A stretch of DNA of 64,000 nt from Streptomyces deccanensis. Lineage in GTDB: Bacteria; Actinomycetota; Actinomycetes; Streptomycetales; Streptomycetaceae. Under the pieces are notes generated by a model. The model was not told the origin of the DNA, made no database searches, and saw only the letters and a program-made list of their open reading frames with translations. Shown here one piece after another: positions 18,489 through 26,700 of this stretch (position 1 is the first letter of the stretch; every line of letters begins with the position of its first letter). The position numbers and the translations under genes were made by a program. The stretch lies in the NCBI RefSeq assembly GCF_022385335.1, contig NZ_CP092431.1, positions 9,176,001 through 9,240,000 on the forward strand. The letters run 5' to 3'.

Positions 18489-18826
18489 TTACCACCAGGA
18501 AGTGCACCCACCAGAAAGGCTGCTGCAGACCCGGAAGTGCACGGCGTCGCGATCGTTATAGCTGCCTGAGTACGCAGAGTTGTAGACTGTGCCGTCCGCA
18601 AAGCGTTGCAGGTAGCTATACGACGGCAGCGTGGCTACCCCATTCAACCACCACTTCCCGTCGTAGTGCTTTCCCTCCCAAACCCAGCTCTTGCATATCG
18701 GCAGGCGCCCTCACTTCCCGTTATCGTGGTACATACCTGTGCCGCCGACGCGGATGATGTGAGCCCCATGGTCGTGCCCGCAACGGCGGCGACCGTCACA
18801 CCGATTTAGGTAATTGCTCGCTTCAC
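18489..18826 (-). pseudogene. Small secreted protein gene broken by a stop and a frameshift
   Basis: A GTG at 18826 with AGGGGG just upstream opens a signal peptide: MKRAIT, a TAA stop, then in the same frame VTVAAVAGTTMGLTSSASAA and VCTTITGSEGACRYA. The frame then changes and continues as CKSWVWEGKHYDGKWWLNG, LPSYSYLQRFADGTVYNS and RDAVHFRVCSSLSGG to a TAA at 18489-18491. Two defects (nonsense at codon 7, one frameshift near 18700) separate a clear signal peptide from a clear Cys- and Trp-containing mature domain. The product would have been about 110 residues. Function unknown. Confidence 0.6.
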
Positions 18827-19211
18827 GTGCCCCCTTGTCTAACCGTCAGGGCTCCAGAAGTCCTGGCTGAGGTCAATTGCGCGGATCCTACGAGTGCAGC
18901 CCAGCTATCGAATAGATAGATTTTCGGCCAATCAAGCCCATGCCGAGTCGATATAATCTTCATGCCTGTTGGCCTACTTGACCTTGGTTCTGCAGGGCTG
19001 TGAGCGTGTGACTTAAGGTTTTCATGATCGGCCTGAGTCGGCCAGATTTACGGCAAGGGTGACTTCAGCAAGGTCGGCAGCCCAGATAGAGACAGTTCTT
19101 GCTAAAAAATGTCAGGTCTCGCTGAAAAGCTCACCCGGCGGCGGCGTACCTTTGGCGGCGGCGACGCTCCAGCAGTTCCACCCCGGGCACGTGGGAGTGG
19201 TCTACCTCTCC
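18827..19211. other. Intergenic region, no recognised gene
   Basis: 385 bases of lower-GC sequence before the first complete IS. Short open stretches only; the minus strand just before 19130 reads GEVDHSHVPGVELLERRRRQ and ends in TGA, possibly a gene tail cut by the IS. No tRNA or structured RNA noticed. Confidence 0.3.
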
Positions 19212-20077
19212 TTAGACGTCATTTCACTTGGTGAGTCTGCGGTGACATATGAGGGTGGCGGCGATGGCGGTGAACGCGAGGAAGTGTTCCGGCTTGCGCT
19301 CGTAGCGGCGGTGGAGGCGTCGGCAGCCAGACAGCCAGGACACGGTCCGCTCCACGACCCAGCGGTGCCGGCCCAGGCGTTGGGACGACTCGACGCCCTT
19401 GCGGGCGAGACGGTGCGGGATGCCGCGGGAAGCGAGCCATTGCCGCAGGTAGCGGTAGTCGTATCCCTTGTCGCCATGCAGCTTGCCGGGCCGCCGGCGT
19501 CGGGGTCCGCGTCGGGAACGGATGGGCGGAATACCGCGGACCAGCGGGATGAGTGCCTGGCTGTCGTGAAGGTTGGCGGCGGAGATGCCGACCGACAGAG
19601 GCAGGCCCTGGCGGTCCACGATGAGGTGGATTTTCGATCCCCTTTTGCCGCGGTCGGTCGGATTCGGTCCCGTCAGCTGCCCCCTTTGAGGGCACGGACG
19701 CTGACGGAGTCGATTGCGCACCGCGACCAGTCAAGGCCACCCCGGGCACCGAGTTCGTCCAGGACCAGGCGGTGCAGCTTGGCCCACACCCTGGCTTCTG
19801 TCCACTCGGTGAACCGCCGGAAGGCGGTGACCCCCGACAGCCCGAAGCCCGGCGGCAGTCGGTTCCAGGTGCAGCCCGAGGTGGCCACGAAGACGATCGC
19901 GGCCAGCGCCTCGCGGTCCCCTCGCCGGCGGTGCCCTCCACCCTGCGGGCGAACCGGTGCCGGCGGCACCACCCGCTGGAACAACGTCCACAACTCTTCC
20001 GGCGCCATCCGCTCGACAAGCGCAGCAGTCATCACCCCAGACCGCCGCAAGATCACGCCAACTGAAATGACGTCTAA
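19212..20077 (-). mobile_element. Complete IS5-family (IS427-like) insertion sequence
   Basis: An 866-bp element bounded by 20-bp inverted repeats with one mismatch, at 19212-19231 and 20058-20077 (TTAGACGTCATTTCA then C or G, then TTGG). The outermost bases TTA/TAA suggest the TA/TNA target preference of the group. It encodes one transposase in two overlapping frames. Its right end touches the next IS. Confidence 0.85.
19224..20032 (-). CDS. IS5-family transposase, made by a -1 frameshift (orfA/orfB)
   Basis: orfA from the ATG at 20032 gives MAPEELWTLFQRVVPP, WNRLPPGFG, FTEWTEARVWAKLH and CAIDSVSVRALKGGS then stop at about 19673. orfB continues in the -1 frame as GQLTGPNPTDRGKRGSKIHL, DKGYDYRYLRQWL and RHRWVVERTVSWLSG to 19224. 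The junction AAAGGGGGC allows -1 slippage at ALKGG. The fusion restores DDE: Asp in AIDSVSVRA, Asp in LHGDKGYD, Glu in VVERT. The split organisation is normal for IS427-type elements, so the gene is probably functional. Confidence 0.85.
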
Positions 20078-20949
20078 AGCGCGTTGCAGAAGACCGTGAG
20101 TTTGCAGGTCAGGGCCCGTCTACGGCTGTGCTGATCACGCGGACAGGGCGAGGTTGTGCATGTGCGCGACCGCTTGGACGGCGTGATGGAGGCCATCGCC
20201 GTGCTGTCGGCAGTCACGAAGGGCCTTGTAGTTCTTCAGTCGGCCGATCGCATGCTCGACCCGCGCACGGACACGGCGATGCTCCGCGTTGTCGGCTTCC
20301 TCACCAGCCAGCAGCGCCCGGCCGGGTCGTTTGCGGTGCGGGACGACCAGCCCGGTATTGATGTAGGCGCCGTCGCCGAGCACCGTGACTCCCCGACACT
20401 GCTCCGGCAGGCCGGAGTTCCGCCAGACATGGGCGTCGGCCTTGTTGCCCGGAGCCGGACGGGCCGTCGCCACGACCAAGCGGGTGTCGGCATCGATGAT
20501 GACCTGCACGTTCACGGAGAACCGGTAGTTGCGGCTTGAGGCGCCGACCTTGCGGTCGCGGACCGGCACAAGCGTGCCGTCGACGATCCACAACCGGTCC
20601 GCGGCATCGGCCGGACGCGAGGTCGGCGCGATCGCGAGGAGGGGTCCGAGCCGCCGGATGACCCTGCACACCGTCGCCGGCGAGATGCCGAACAGCGGCG
20701 CGAGCTGCCGCATGGTGAGGTTCGTCCGGTAGTAGACCGCTACCACCAGCACCCGCTCGGCAAGCGGCAGACACCACGGCCGGCCGATCCGCGGCCCATC
20801 GCCACCTCGCTCCCGCACCGCCTTCAGCAACCGCTCGAACTGCGTCATCCGCAGCCCCGTGAACGTCTCCACCCACAACGGATCAGCCCTCAACACCCCA
20901 CGCATACAAGGAAAATGCCCTGATCACGGCCTTCTGCAACGGGCTTTAG
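20074..20949 (-). mobile_element. Complete IS5-family insertion sequence, second type
   Basis: An 876-bp element. Its near-perfect inverted repeats (CGTTGCAGAAG, A or G, CCGTGA at 20082-20099 and 20924-20941) extend outward through CTAAAG/CTTTAG to 20074 and 20949. It overlaps the terminal TAA of the preceding IS and truncates the PAPS-reductase-like gene on the other side. Confidence 0.82.
20135..20905 (-). CDS. IS5-family transposase (DDE_Tnp_4-like)
   Basis: 256 residues in a single uninterrupted frame. The N-terminal HTH-like segment (TMRQLAPLFGISPATVCRVI) is followed by the catalytic core: Asp in LWIVDGTLVPV, Asp in TVLGDGAYIN, and Glu in ARVEHAIGRLKNY. Length and motifs are complete and the terminal repeats flank it, so the element may be active. 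It is distinct from the neighbouring IS transposase in its core motifs and lack of frameshift. Confidence 0.88.
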   Translation of the reverse strand: MRGVLRADPLWVETFTGLRMTQFERLLKAVRERGGDGPRIGRPWCLPLAERVLVVAVYYRTNLTMRQLAPLFGISPATVCRVIRRLGPLLAIAPTSRPADAADRLWIVDGTLVPVRDRKVGASSRNYRFSVNVQVIIDADTRLVVATARPAPGNKADAHVWRNSGLPEQCRGVTVLGDGAYINTGLVVPHRKRPGRALLAGEEADNAEHRRVRARVEHAIGRLKNYKALRDCRQHGDGLHHAVQAVAHMHNLALSA

Positions 20950-21437
20950 CGGACGCATTCCGTGCGGGACCAGCCCAGCTCGATGAGCGGATGCCGGTTG
21001 CGCATGTAATGGACGTCGGTGTCCTTGGCCCGGTGGAACTCATCCGTGGAGATACCCACCCACTGCTCGACGAATGTACTCTTCGGGATGCGCTGCGGGT
21101 AAGGGTGACCGAGGAGTTCCCGGACCTTCTTCTTGATCGGCTTTATCTTGTATTCCCCGGTGCACTGGCGCCTGGTCATACCGGGTCTGCCGTCCTTGTT
21201 GAGGACATGCAGAGGCATGGAAGCGAAACGGTGATCCGGGTTGAGGGCGTCCTCGCGGATGTTGCCTGAGCAGACGCGTAGAAAGGGAATTCCCGCGGGC
21301 TCGGCTATCTCGTGTTCCAGGCGGTCCAGGTGAACGTAGACGGCCGCCGGTTCCCAGCCGGTGTCGGCGAAGATCGCGTAGTCGACCTTCGGGAGAATGC
21401 CTTCGGCTGACAGGGCGAGCATGGCGCTGGACTGCAC
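20946..21437 (-). pseudogene. PAPS-reductase-like (adenine nucleotide alpha hydrolase) gene truncated by an IS
   Basis: Just upstream of the in-frame GTG at 21437 the frame already reads ISLGAGVQSSAMLALSAEG (from 21455), where LGAGVQSS is the PP-loop. DYAIFADTGWEPAAVYVHLD, a Cys-containing GMTRRQCTGEYKIKPI and HPLIELGW follow. These are features of the phage/mobile-element PAPS-reductase-like family. The last codon before the stop lies in the inverted repeat of the IS at 20074-20949, so roughly 100 C-terminal residues are lost. No good start codon precedes the PP-loop. Relatives act as nucleotide-binding enzymes of unknown substrate in phages and genomic islands. Confidence 0.7.
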
Positions 21438-21523
21438 TCCAGCGCCTAGTGAAATGGCTCGGAAAGCGGGACGTTCGGAAATGACGGGTCCTTCGGGAAG
21501 CGGACATCGGGGTGCGGCCCGGT

Positions 21524-21730
21524 AGCGAGGCGGGCAGGGTGTGCGTGGTGCGGGGCAGGATCTCCAAGCGGGCGCCGGTCAGACGGTCGGCCAGCTGTGC
21601 GGTTCGGGCGGCGGGGATGTGCCGGTCATCAGCAGCAGCCGCCCGCCGAGCTGCTCCAGGACGGGCGGGCGGCGGGCCCGGTAGCGGCGCAGGGACTGCC
21701 AGAGCGCGGCGAGATCGGCGGTGGGTGTGT
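21524..21730 (-). pseudogene. C-terminal scrap of an alpha/beta hydrolase
   Basis: Two frames join: DLAALWQSLRRYRARRPP, LEQLGGRLLLMTGT, then DRHIPAARTAQLADRLTGA and EILPRTTHTLPASLPG. This is the usual end of an alpha/beta hydrolase: the acid strand ending in GTDDxxIP and a catalytic-His segment, T(T)HTLPASLP. A frame change occurs at the acid residue, and nothing upstream or downstream is preserved. Confidence 0.55.
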
Positions 21731-21806
21731 GGCGTACGCCGTCGCGGCACGGCGGCGGACCGTCGGCCGCCCCGGTCTCGGGGCGGGTCGGTGACGACCT
21801 GGACAT

Positions 21807-22196
21807 TCACACCGTGTTGGCGGTGCTTGGCCGAGCGGCGGGCGCCCGCTGATGCGGCGGGAGTTCGCGCCGCCGGTCACCCTCACGGGTGACGATGAGC
21901 ATCGTGACCCACTCGACGAGGGCATGCGGGAGGTCGAGTGGGGCAGGAAGGGGGACCAACGAGGCTTCTGTGCTGACAGGTTGGGACTTCGAATGCCTCC
22001 CCCAACGGTACGAGGGCTCTGTGCTTTGCGGCCCTCACCTCGATGCAGTCGGCCTCCCCCGATCAGTGGCCGCGCTGAGAACGCTCGGTGCTCGGGCACC
22101 CTTCCCGCGCAGCCATTAGCGCTAAGGAACGATCTTCCTCTCCTAGCACGGTGATCCTTGCCCTCGCCCGAACGCCTCGATGCGACCCTCAAATCC
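21807..22196. other. Intergenic region, no recognised gene
   Basis: About 390 bases between the hydrolase scrap and the two-TM protein. Open frames on either strand have no family resemblance. No hairpin or repeat stood out. Confidence 0.3.
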
Positions 22197-22682
22197 ATGG
22201 CAGAAGACGACACGTACCATCAAGACAACTCACAGGGGCAGGTGACGCCTGTTCGGGCCGAAGCAGAACGCCTGCTAATCGAAGCGCAGCGTCTGGAACG
22301 CGCTGCCCACAAACGCGTGGTCATTTGGGGTGTGACAGACATTGCACTCGGATTTCCGGCCGCAGTCCTCGCCGGGCTCGCAGGAGCTGCGGGACTTGCT
22401 TCGTCGGGGCTCCGTGTCCCTGCAGCGCTGCTCGCCCTCCTCTCCGCCGGCCTATCAGCAGGAGCTGGCTTCCTCCGCTGCGACGTAAGACGCGCCGAAA
22501 ACCGACGCAGCCGTCTGGCATGGTCTGAGGTTGAAGCGGGGGCCCGACTGCTCCTCGCGCGGAACACCCAGCAGGATCGCGAGGCCGCTCACGAAGCTCT
22601 CCGAGACCTGTTCGACTGCCGGATTCGAGCCATCGCGACCCATGCTGAGAGCGACCCCGTTAAACGATTCACAGAAAGCTAA
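22197..22682 (+). CDS. Two-transmembrane SLATT-like protein
   Basis: 161 residues from the ATG at 22197 (an in-frame TTG at 22158 is an alternative; neither has a clear ribosome site). A helical N-terminus with AERLLIEAQRLERAAHKR is followed by two hydrophobic helices (about 42-68 and 73-95; ALGFPAAVLAGLAGAAGLAS, VPAALLALLSAGLSAGAGF) and a charged helical tail RAENRRSRLAWSEVEAGARL. This helix-TM-TM-helix pattern and wording resemble the SLATT family, two-TM proteins associated with nucleotide-sensing defence systems. No SMODS, SLOG or other sensor gene is adjacent. The call is by pattern only. Confidence 0.5.
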   Translation: MAEDDTYHQDNSQGQVTPVRAEAERLLIEAQRLERAAHKRVVIWGVTDIALGFPAAVLAGLAGAAGLASSGLRVPAALLALLSAGLSAGAGFLRCDVRRAENRRSRLAWSEVEAGARLLLARNTQQDREAAHEALRDLFDCRIRAIATHAESDPVKRFTES

Positions 22683-22808
22683 TGGGAACCAGTCGAACGC
22701 GGCATGACCCGGCTGAAGCCCTGGCAGATCTTCCGCAGATGCCGTATCAGTCGCAACCGGATGACCGCCATCGCCCAAGCCGTCCTCACCCTGGAGAGCC
22801 AACGCTGA
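22683..22808 (+). pseudogene. C-terminal remnant of an IS transposase
   Basis: Immediately after the SLATT-like stop, the frame reads WEPVERGMTRLKPWQIFRRC, RISRNRMTAIAQAVLTLESQ and TGA at 22806-22808. ERGxxRLKxWxIFR followed by a helical LTLE end is the catalytic-Glu helix of IS5/DDE transposases. It is about 40 residues only, with no upstream part. Confidence 0.55.
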
Positions 22809-23216
22809 AAAGGCTCACAGGCGGCACGTACGGCACATACTCCTGAACGTGTACCTGCTCGGCCGTAATGATCCGAACCGACACCGGTCGGTAGTCGTTC
22901 CTTACCCCTACCCGCCACGATCCGTTGGAGACCCCGGAAGACGCTCAGGGCGGCCGTCTCGTCGCGTTGTAGACCTCCGCACCGCTCGACAGCCGCATCC
23001 TGTGTCGCGATCCCCGCTCCTCCACCTGCTTCCCACCCGCCGTCCGGTACCGGACTTTGTGCAGATTCGGACACCTCGATCACCGCGACCGCGGATGCGC
23101 AGTTCCTGAAAAAACCGACCCCATCCAAAGCTTCAGTACAACCGAACCCATAACTGCTGACCGCCAGACAATCAGATCGCTACTGACCTGCGAAGACGCG
23201 CGCACGGTCAGCTGCG
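22809..23216. other. Intergenic region, no recognised gene
   Basis: About 400 bases between a transposase remnant and a pirin remnant. No start with a ribosome site and no family motifs on either strand. Confidence 0.3.
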
Positions 23217-23378
23217 TTCGGGAACTGGGTCGGCCGGTCCCAGGAAGAAATCGCACAGGCCCGCCAGGACTGGATGGAAGGGACCCGTTTCGGCGAGGTG
23301 AAGGGGTACGAGGGTGCCCCGCTGCCTGCGCCGGAGCTGCCGCCTCTGCCGTTGAAGCCGCGAGGGAGGGTGCGCTGA
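23217..23378 (+). pseudogene. C-terminal remnant of a pirin-family protein
   Basis: 54 codons: FGNWVGRSQEEIAQARQDWM, GTRFGEVKGYEGAPLPAPEL, PLPLKPRGRVR, TGA. The pattern NxVGRSxEEIxxAR...RFGxVxGYxGxPLPAPxLPxxxLKPR is the C-terminal cupin end of bacterial pirins (quercetinase-like metal proteins). No N-terminal half or start is present. Confidence 0.6.
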
Positions 23379-23541
23379 GCTGCAGGAAACGGCGAGGTGG
23401 GCGACTCTCAACCCCCGCTCGTCGGTGACCTGGCCATACGCGGCGCCGTACGGTGGTGTCGGTGGCGCGGGCAGGAGCGCGTCGACGAGCGGCTGACGCC
23501 GACAGCACCGTGTCTGCCCTCCCGGCCGAAACGACGCCCCC

Positions 23542-23943
23542 TCAGCCTCCGTCGCGCTGGATCTGGACTTCGGCCTCCCGTCCGCAAGACGTGCCCGTGA
23601 GCATGTTGCCGGTGGCGGCGGAGATGACCGCATCGAGCCGGTCCCGGGCGTGCAGGAGTTCGGTGATGCGCTGGTCGACGTGACCGCGCTCTGTCGTCAG
23701 CCGCTCGAGCAGGGCGGGTGTGGCTCGGGCGTCGATGACGCACGGCAGGAGCTCGGCGATGGTCCTGCTGGACAGCCCGGCGGCGTAGAGCTGCTGGATG
23801 AGCTGGACCCGGTCGACCGCGCTCTCGGGGTAGTGGCGCTGGCCGCTGGAACTGCGCTCGGCGCTGAGCAGGTGCTGCTCCTCGTAGTAGCGCAGGGCCC
23901 GGACGCTGACGCCGGTCCGGGCGGCGAGTTCTCCGACGCGCAT
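23542..23943 (-). CDS. MerR-family transcriptional regulator
   Basis: 133 residues. The winged HTH MRVGELAARTGVSVRALRYY (1-20), then GQRHYPESAVDRVQLIQQLY, is the MerR DNA-binding domain; a dimerisation helix with LLERLTTERGHVDQRI follows (about 75-115). The C-terminal effector region is short, with a single Cys (GTSCGRE), so a Zn/Cu or SoxR-type Cys cluster is unlikely. It is divergent from the hydrolase at 24181, with a perfect palindrome in between. The usual MerR arrangement is activation of the divergent gene by DNA distortion. Confidence 0.87.
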   Translation of the reverse strand: MRVGELAARTGVSVRALRYYEEQHLLSAERSSSGQRHYPESAVDRVQLIQQLYAAGLSSRTIAELLPCVIDARATPALLERLTTERGHVDQRITELLHARDRLDAVISAATGNMLTGTSCGREAEVQIQRDGG

Positions 23944-23979
23944 CTCGTCTCCTGGGCGACTCCGTCAGGCGACTTGCCT

Positions 23980-23995
23980 CTGACGTCAACGTCAG
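23980..23995 (+). promoter_or_regulatory. MerR operator/promoter
   Basis: CTGACGT-CA-ACGTCAG is a perfect inverted repeat 36 bases upstream of the merR-type start. It sits between TTGCCT (23974-23979) and TTAGCG (about 23999-24004), giving a 19-bp spacer. A long spacer with the dyad between the -35 and -10 boxes is diagnostic for MerR-activated promoters, here reading toward the hydrolase. Confidence 0.7.
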
Positions 23996-24036
23996 GTTTT
24001 AGCGTAACCGACGTGCGCCTCACCGAAAGGCTCGCC

Positions 24037-24120
24037 CGGTACGTCCACCGGTACGTCCACCGGTACGTCCACCGGTACGTCCACCGGTACGTCCACCGGT
24101 ACGTCCACCGGTTCGTCTCC
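24037..24120 (+). repeat. Tandem 12-bp repeat in the hydrolase leader
   Basis: Six perfect copies of CGGTACGTCCAC (24037-24108) and a degenerate seventh (CGGTTCGTCTCC, 24109-24120). The array lies between the MerR promoter and the hydrolase start, so it is probably in the 5' untranslated leader. It also stays open as a YVHR repeat in one frame, but that frame has no supported start. Copy number is likely to vary between strains. Confidence 0.95.
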
Positions 24121-24180
24121 GGGTTCGATTCCCCGGCCGTCTCCCGGCGCACGAAGCCCGAACGCAAGGAGGACGCGCGC

Positions 24181-25122
24181 ATGACCGCGAGCCAGATGAC
24201 CGGCCTCACGGACCCCCCGTTCACCCCGACCGTGTCGGTCAAGCCGGTCGTGCTTCCCGCGCCGTATCGCGGCGAGGATCTGCCCGTGCGCGTTTCCGCA
24301 CCCGTCACCGGTACGAAGCTGCCGATCGTGGTGTTCGCGCACGGATTCGGTTCGCATCTGGACGGCTACGCGCCGCTGGTCGACCATTGGGCGTCCCATG
24401 GTTTCGTAGTGATCCAGGCCACACACCTCGACTCCCGGCGCTACGGTCTCCCCGCCGACGACCCCCGCAGGCCCCACCTGTGGCGCTACCGCGTGCAGGA
24501 CATGAAGCAGATCCTCGACGAACTCGATCACCTGGAGGCGTCCGTACCCGCCCTCGCCGGCCGGGTGGACCGCAGCCGCATCGTCGCGGCGGGGCATTCC
24601 TTCGGCGGCCAGACCGCGGGTGTCCTCGTCGGCCTGCGTGTCATGGATCCGATGACTGGCATCGCGCAGGACATGTCCGACCGCCGGGTCATGGGCAGCG
24701 TCCAACTGGCCACCGCCGGCAGGGGCGGCGACGAATTGACCCCCTTCGCCCTCGAGAACGCTCCCTGGCTGCTCGGCCAGGACTTCTCCCACATCACCGC
24801 GCCCGGACTCGTCGTCGCCGGGGACAAGGACGAACTCCCGCTCTCCACCCGGGGACCGTCCTGGACGACCGACCCGTACACCCTCAGCCCCGGCGGCAAG
24901 AGCCTGCTGACGGTCTACGGCGGCCGGCACTCCCTCGGCGGCATCGCGGGCTACGAGGCAGCCGAGACCACCGACGAACAACCCGGCCGCGTCGCCCTCG
25001 TCCGGCAAGTCACCCTCGCCTACCTCCGCCACGTCACCGGCATCGACCACACCGACTGGGAAACCGCGCAAGTCGCGCTCACCGGCGACTCCCACCCGCT
25101 GGGCCGACTGGAGTCGAAGTAA
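24181..25122 (+). CDS. Alpha/beta hydrolase (chlorophyllase/dienelactone-hydrolase-like)
   Basis: 313 residues, ATG start after AAGGAGG. The oxyanion motif is HGFG (54-57), the nucleophile Ser140 is in AAGHSFGGQT, the acid is in LVVAGDKDELP, and the catalytic His is in YGGRHSLGG. The central HLDSRRYGLP loop and overall length fit the family of chlorophyllase/PAF-AH-like actinobacterial hydrolases. No signal peptide, so it is cytoplasmic. Control by the divergent MerR regulator is likely from the palindromic promoter. The inducing compound is unknown. Confidence 0.82.
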   Translation: MTASQMTGLTDPPFTPTVSVKPVVLPAPYRGEDLPVRVSAPVTGTKLPIVVFAHGFGSHLDGYAPLVDHWASHGFVVIQATHLDSRRYGLPADDPRRPHLWRYRVQDMKQILDELDHLEASVPALAGRVDRSRIVAAGHSFGGQTAGVLVGLRVMDPMTGIAQDMSDRRVMGSVQLATAGRGGDELTPFALENAPWLLGQDFSHITAPGLVVAGDKDELPLSTRGPSWTTDPYTLSPGGKSLLTVYGGRHSLGGIAGYEAAETTDEQPGRVALVRQVTLAYLRHVTGIDHTDWETAQVALTGDSHPLGRLESK

Positions 25123-25165
25123 CCACCACCCCGACGCCGGACCCGGCCGCACCAGATGGCACTGA

Positions 25166-25187
25166 GGCCGCGCCCCGGGAAGCGGCC
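25166..25187. terminator. Possible terminator hairpin between convergent genes
   Basis: GGCCGC (25166-25171) and GCGGCC (25182-25187) form a 6-bp GC stem with a 10-base loop, between the hydrolase stop and the ligase stop. No U-tract, as is usual in Streptomyces. Confidence 0.35.
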
Positions 25188-25208
25188 CACAGTGCACACC
25201 CATCAAGG

Positions 25209-26684
25209 TCAGGACCGCGCGGCGACCTCCGCGTGGGCGGCGCGCAGCGCGACCTTGTCGATCTTGCCGACTGCGTTCTTCGCGATGGCCTCCACCACGA
25301 AGAACGCGGTCGGGCGCTTGAAGCCGGTGAGGCTGCGGGCGCAGAGGGCCTGCAGAGCCGACGGATCGACGTGCCCACCCGGTCGCGGCTGGACGTAGGC
25401 GACGACGACCTCTCCCCATTTCTCGTCGGGGACGCCGATGACGGCGGCCTCGAGCACCGACGGGTAACCGACGAGGACGTCCTCGATCTCCTTGGGATAG
25501 ATGTTCTCCCCACCCCGGATGATCATGTCCTTGGAACGTCCTACCAGGGTCAGGTAGCCGTCGGCGTCGACCCGGCCCACGTCGCCGGTGTGCAGCCAGC
25601 CGTCGACGATGACTTTCGCTGTTTCCTCCGGGCGTCCGAGATAGCCCCGCATGACGTTGGGGCCCCGCACGACGACCTCTCCGTCCACGCCCGGCGGCAC
25701 CTCGCTGCCGCCGGGGTCGACGATCCGGATCTCCTGGCCGGGGAAGGGCAGTCCCACGGTTCCCGCGCGTCGAGGGCCCGCGACAGGATTGATGGTGGAC
25801 GCGCAGGTCCCCTCGGACAGCCCGTACCCCTCCACGAGCGGGAACCCGTAACGGGCCTCGAACCGGGTCAGCAGCTCGGCGGAGGCGGGTGCCGCGCCGC
25901 AGACTCCGAAGCGGAGCGACGAGGTGTCGGGCCGGACGGTGTCCGGGAGCGCCGCGAGCATCGTGTAGATCGTCGGGACGGCGCTGAAGAAGGTGGGGCG
26001 CTCGCGCTCGACGACGTCGAAGAAGGTCTCAGGACGGAACCGGTCGGCGATGGCGACACTCGCGCCGGCCAGCAACGGTATGAGGGTGCTGACCACGATG
26101 CCGTTGACGTGGAAGAGCGGCAGGATCAGCAGGCACCGGTCGGCCGGCCCGACCTCCAGCGCCCGACGCCCCATGTCCGCCATGGCGTCGATGTTGGCGT
26201 GGTCGAGCATCACCCCTTTGGGCACCCCGGTCGTGCCGCTGGTGTAGATGAGCAGGGCCAGCGCGGACGGGTCCGGAAGGGGGGCCTCGCCCGGCTCCGC
26301 CGCGCCACCCTCCCGCAGTTCGCCGACGGCGAGGACGGCGGTCCCGTCCACTGCGGCGGCCTCACCGTCCTCGCCCACCAGCAGGCGTGCGCCGGAGTCC
26401 TTGAGCTGTCGGGCCACTTCGACGTCGGTCATGCTCGGGTTGACCGGCGTGATGGTGGCGCCGAGCCGCCAGGCGGCGAACAGCAGGAGCACGAACTCGA
26501 CGCGGTTGGTCAGCTTGAGGGCCACGACGTCGCCGGGGCCGATCCCGAGGTCCTGGAGCTGACGTGCCGCCGCCTGGACGCGACGCAGCAACTGGACGTT
26601 GGTGAGCGCCTGACGGCCGTCCGAGACCGCGGCCCCGTCGGGGTCGAGGGCCGCGCGGCGGTCGGGCAGAGATGCGAAGTTCAT
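25209..26684 (-). CDS. Acyl-CoA synthetase (AMP-forming, class I ANL family)
   Basis: 491 residues. The motifs are complete: TSGTTGVPKG phosphate loop (148-157), YGLSEGT acyl-adenylate motif, GWLHTGDVG with the ribose-binding Asp, GRSKDMIIRGGENIYP hinge, and the catalytic Lys in KNAVGKIDK near the end. It activates a carboxylic acid to acyl-AMP and then acyl-CoA. It is likely the entry enzyme of the lipid or cyclic-acid degradation genes in 25.2-33.4 kb. Substrate length cannot be inferred. The eroded ligase at 196-777 is a close relative. Confidence 0.9.
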   Translation of the reverse strand: MNFASLPDRRAALDPDGAAVSDGRQALTNVQLLRRVQAAARQLQDLGIGPGDVVALKLTNRVEFVLLLFAAWRLGATITPVNPSMTDVEVARQLKDSGARLLVGEDGEAAAVDGTAVLAVGELREGGAAEPGEAPLPDPSALALLIYTSGTTGVPKGVMLDHANIDAMADMGRRALEVGPADRCLLILPLFHVNGIVVSTLIPLLAGASVAIADRFRPETFFDVVERERPTFFSAVPTIYTMLAALPDTVRPDTSSLRFGVCGAAPASAELLTRFEARYGFPLVEGYGLSEGTCASTINPVAGPRRAGTVGLPFPGQEIRIVDPGGSEVPPGVDGEVVVRGPNVMRGYLGRPEETAKVIVDGWLHTGDVGRVDADGYLTLVGRSKDMIIRGGENIYPKEIEDVLVGYPSVLEAAVIGVPDEKWGEVVVAYVQPRPGGHVDPSALQALCARSLTGFKRPTAFFVVEAIAKNAVGKIDKVALRAAHAEVAARS

Positions 26685-26700
26685 GGCGGGGCGTCCCTGT

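Noticed and set aside
24037..24120. CRISPR array
   Set aside because: Repeats are 12 bp, directly abutting and without spacers; no cas genes.
24105..24150. tRNA T-arm-like sequence GGGTTCGATTCC
   Set aside because: The stem only pairs with an 8-base loop, and no acceptor, D or anticodon arms fit upstream; it is the end of the tandem repeat region.
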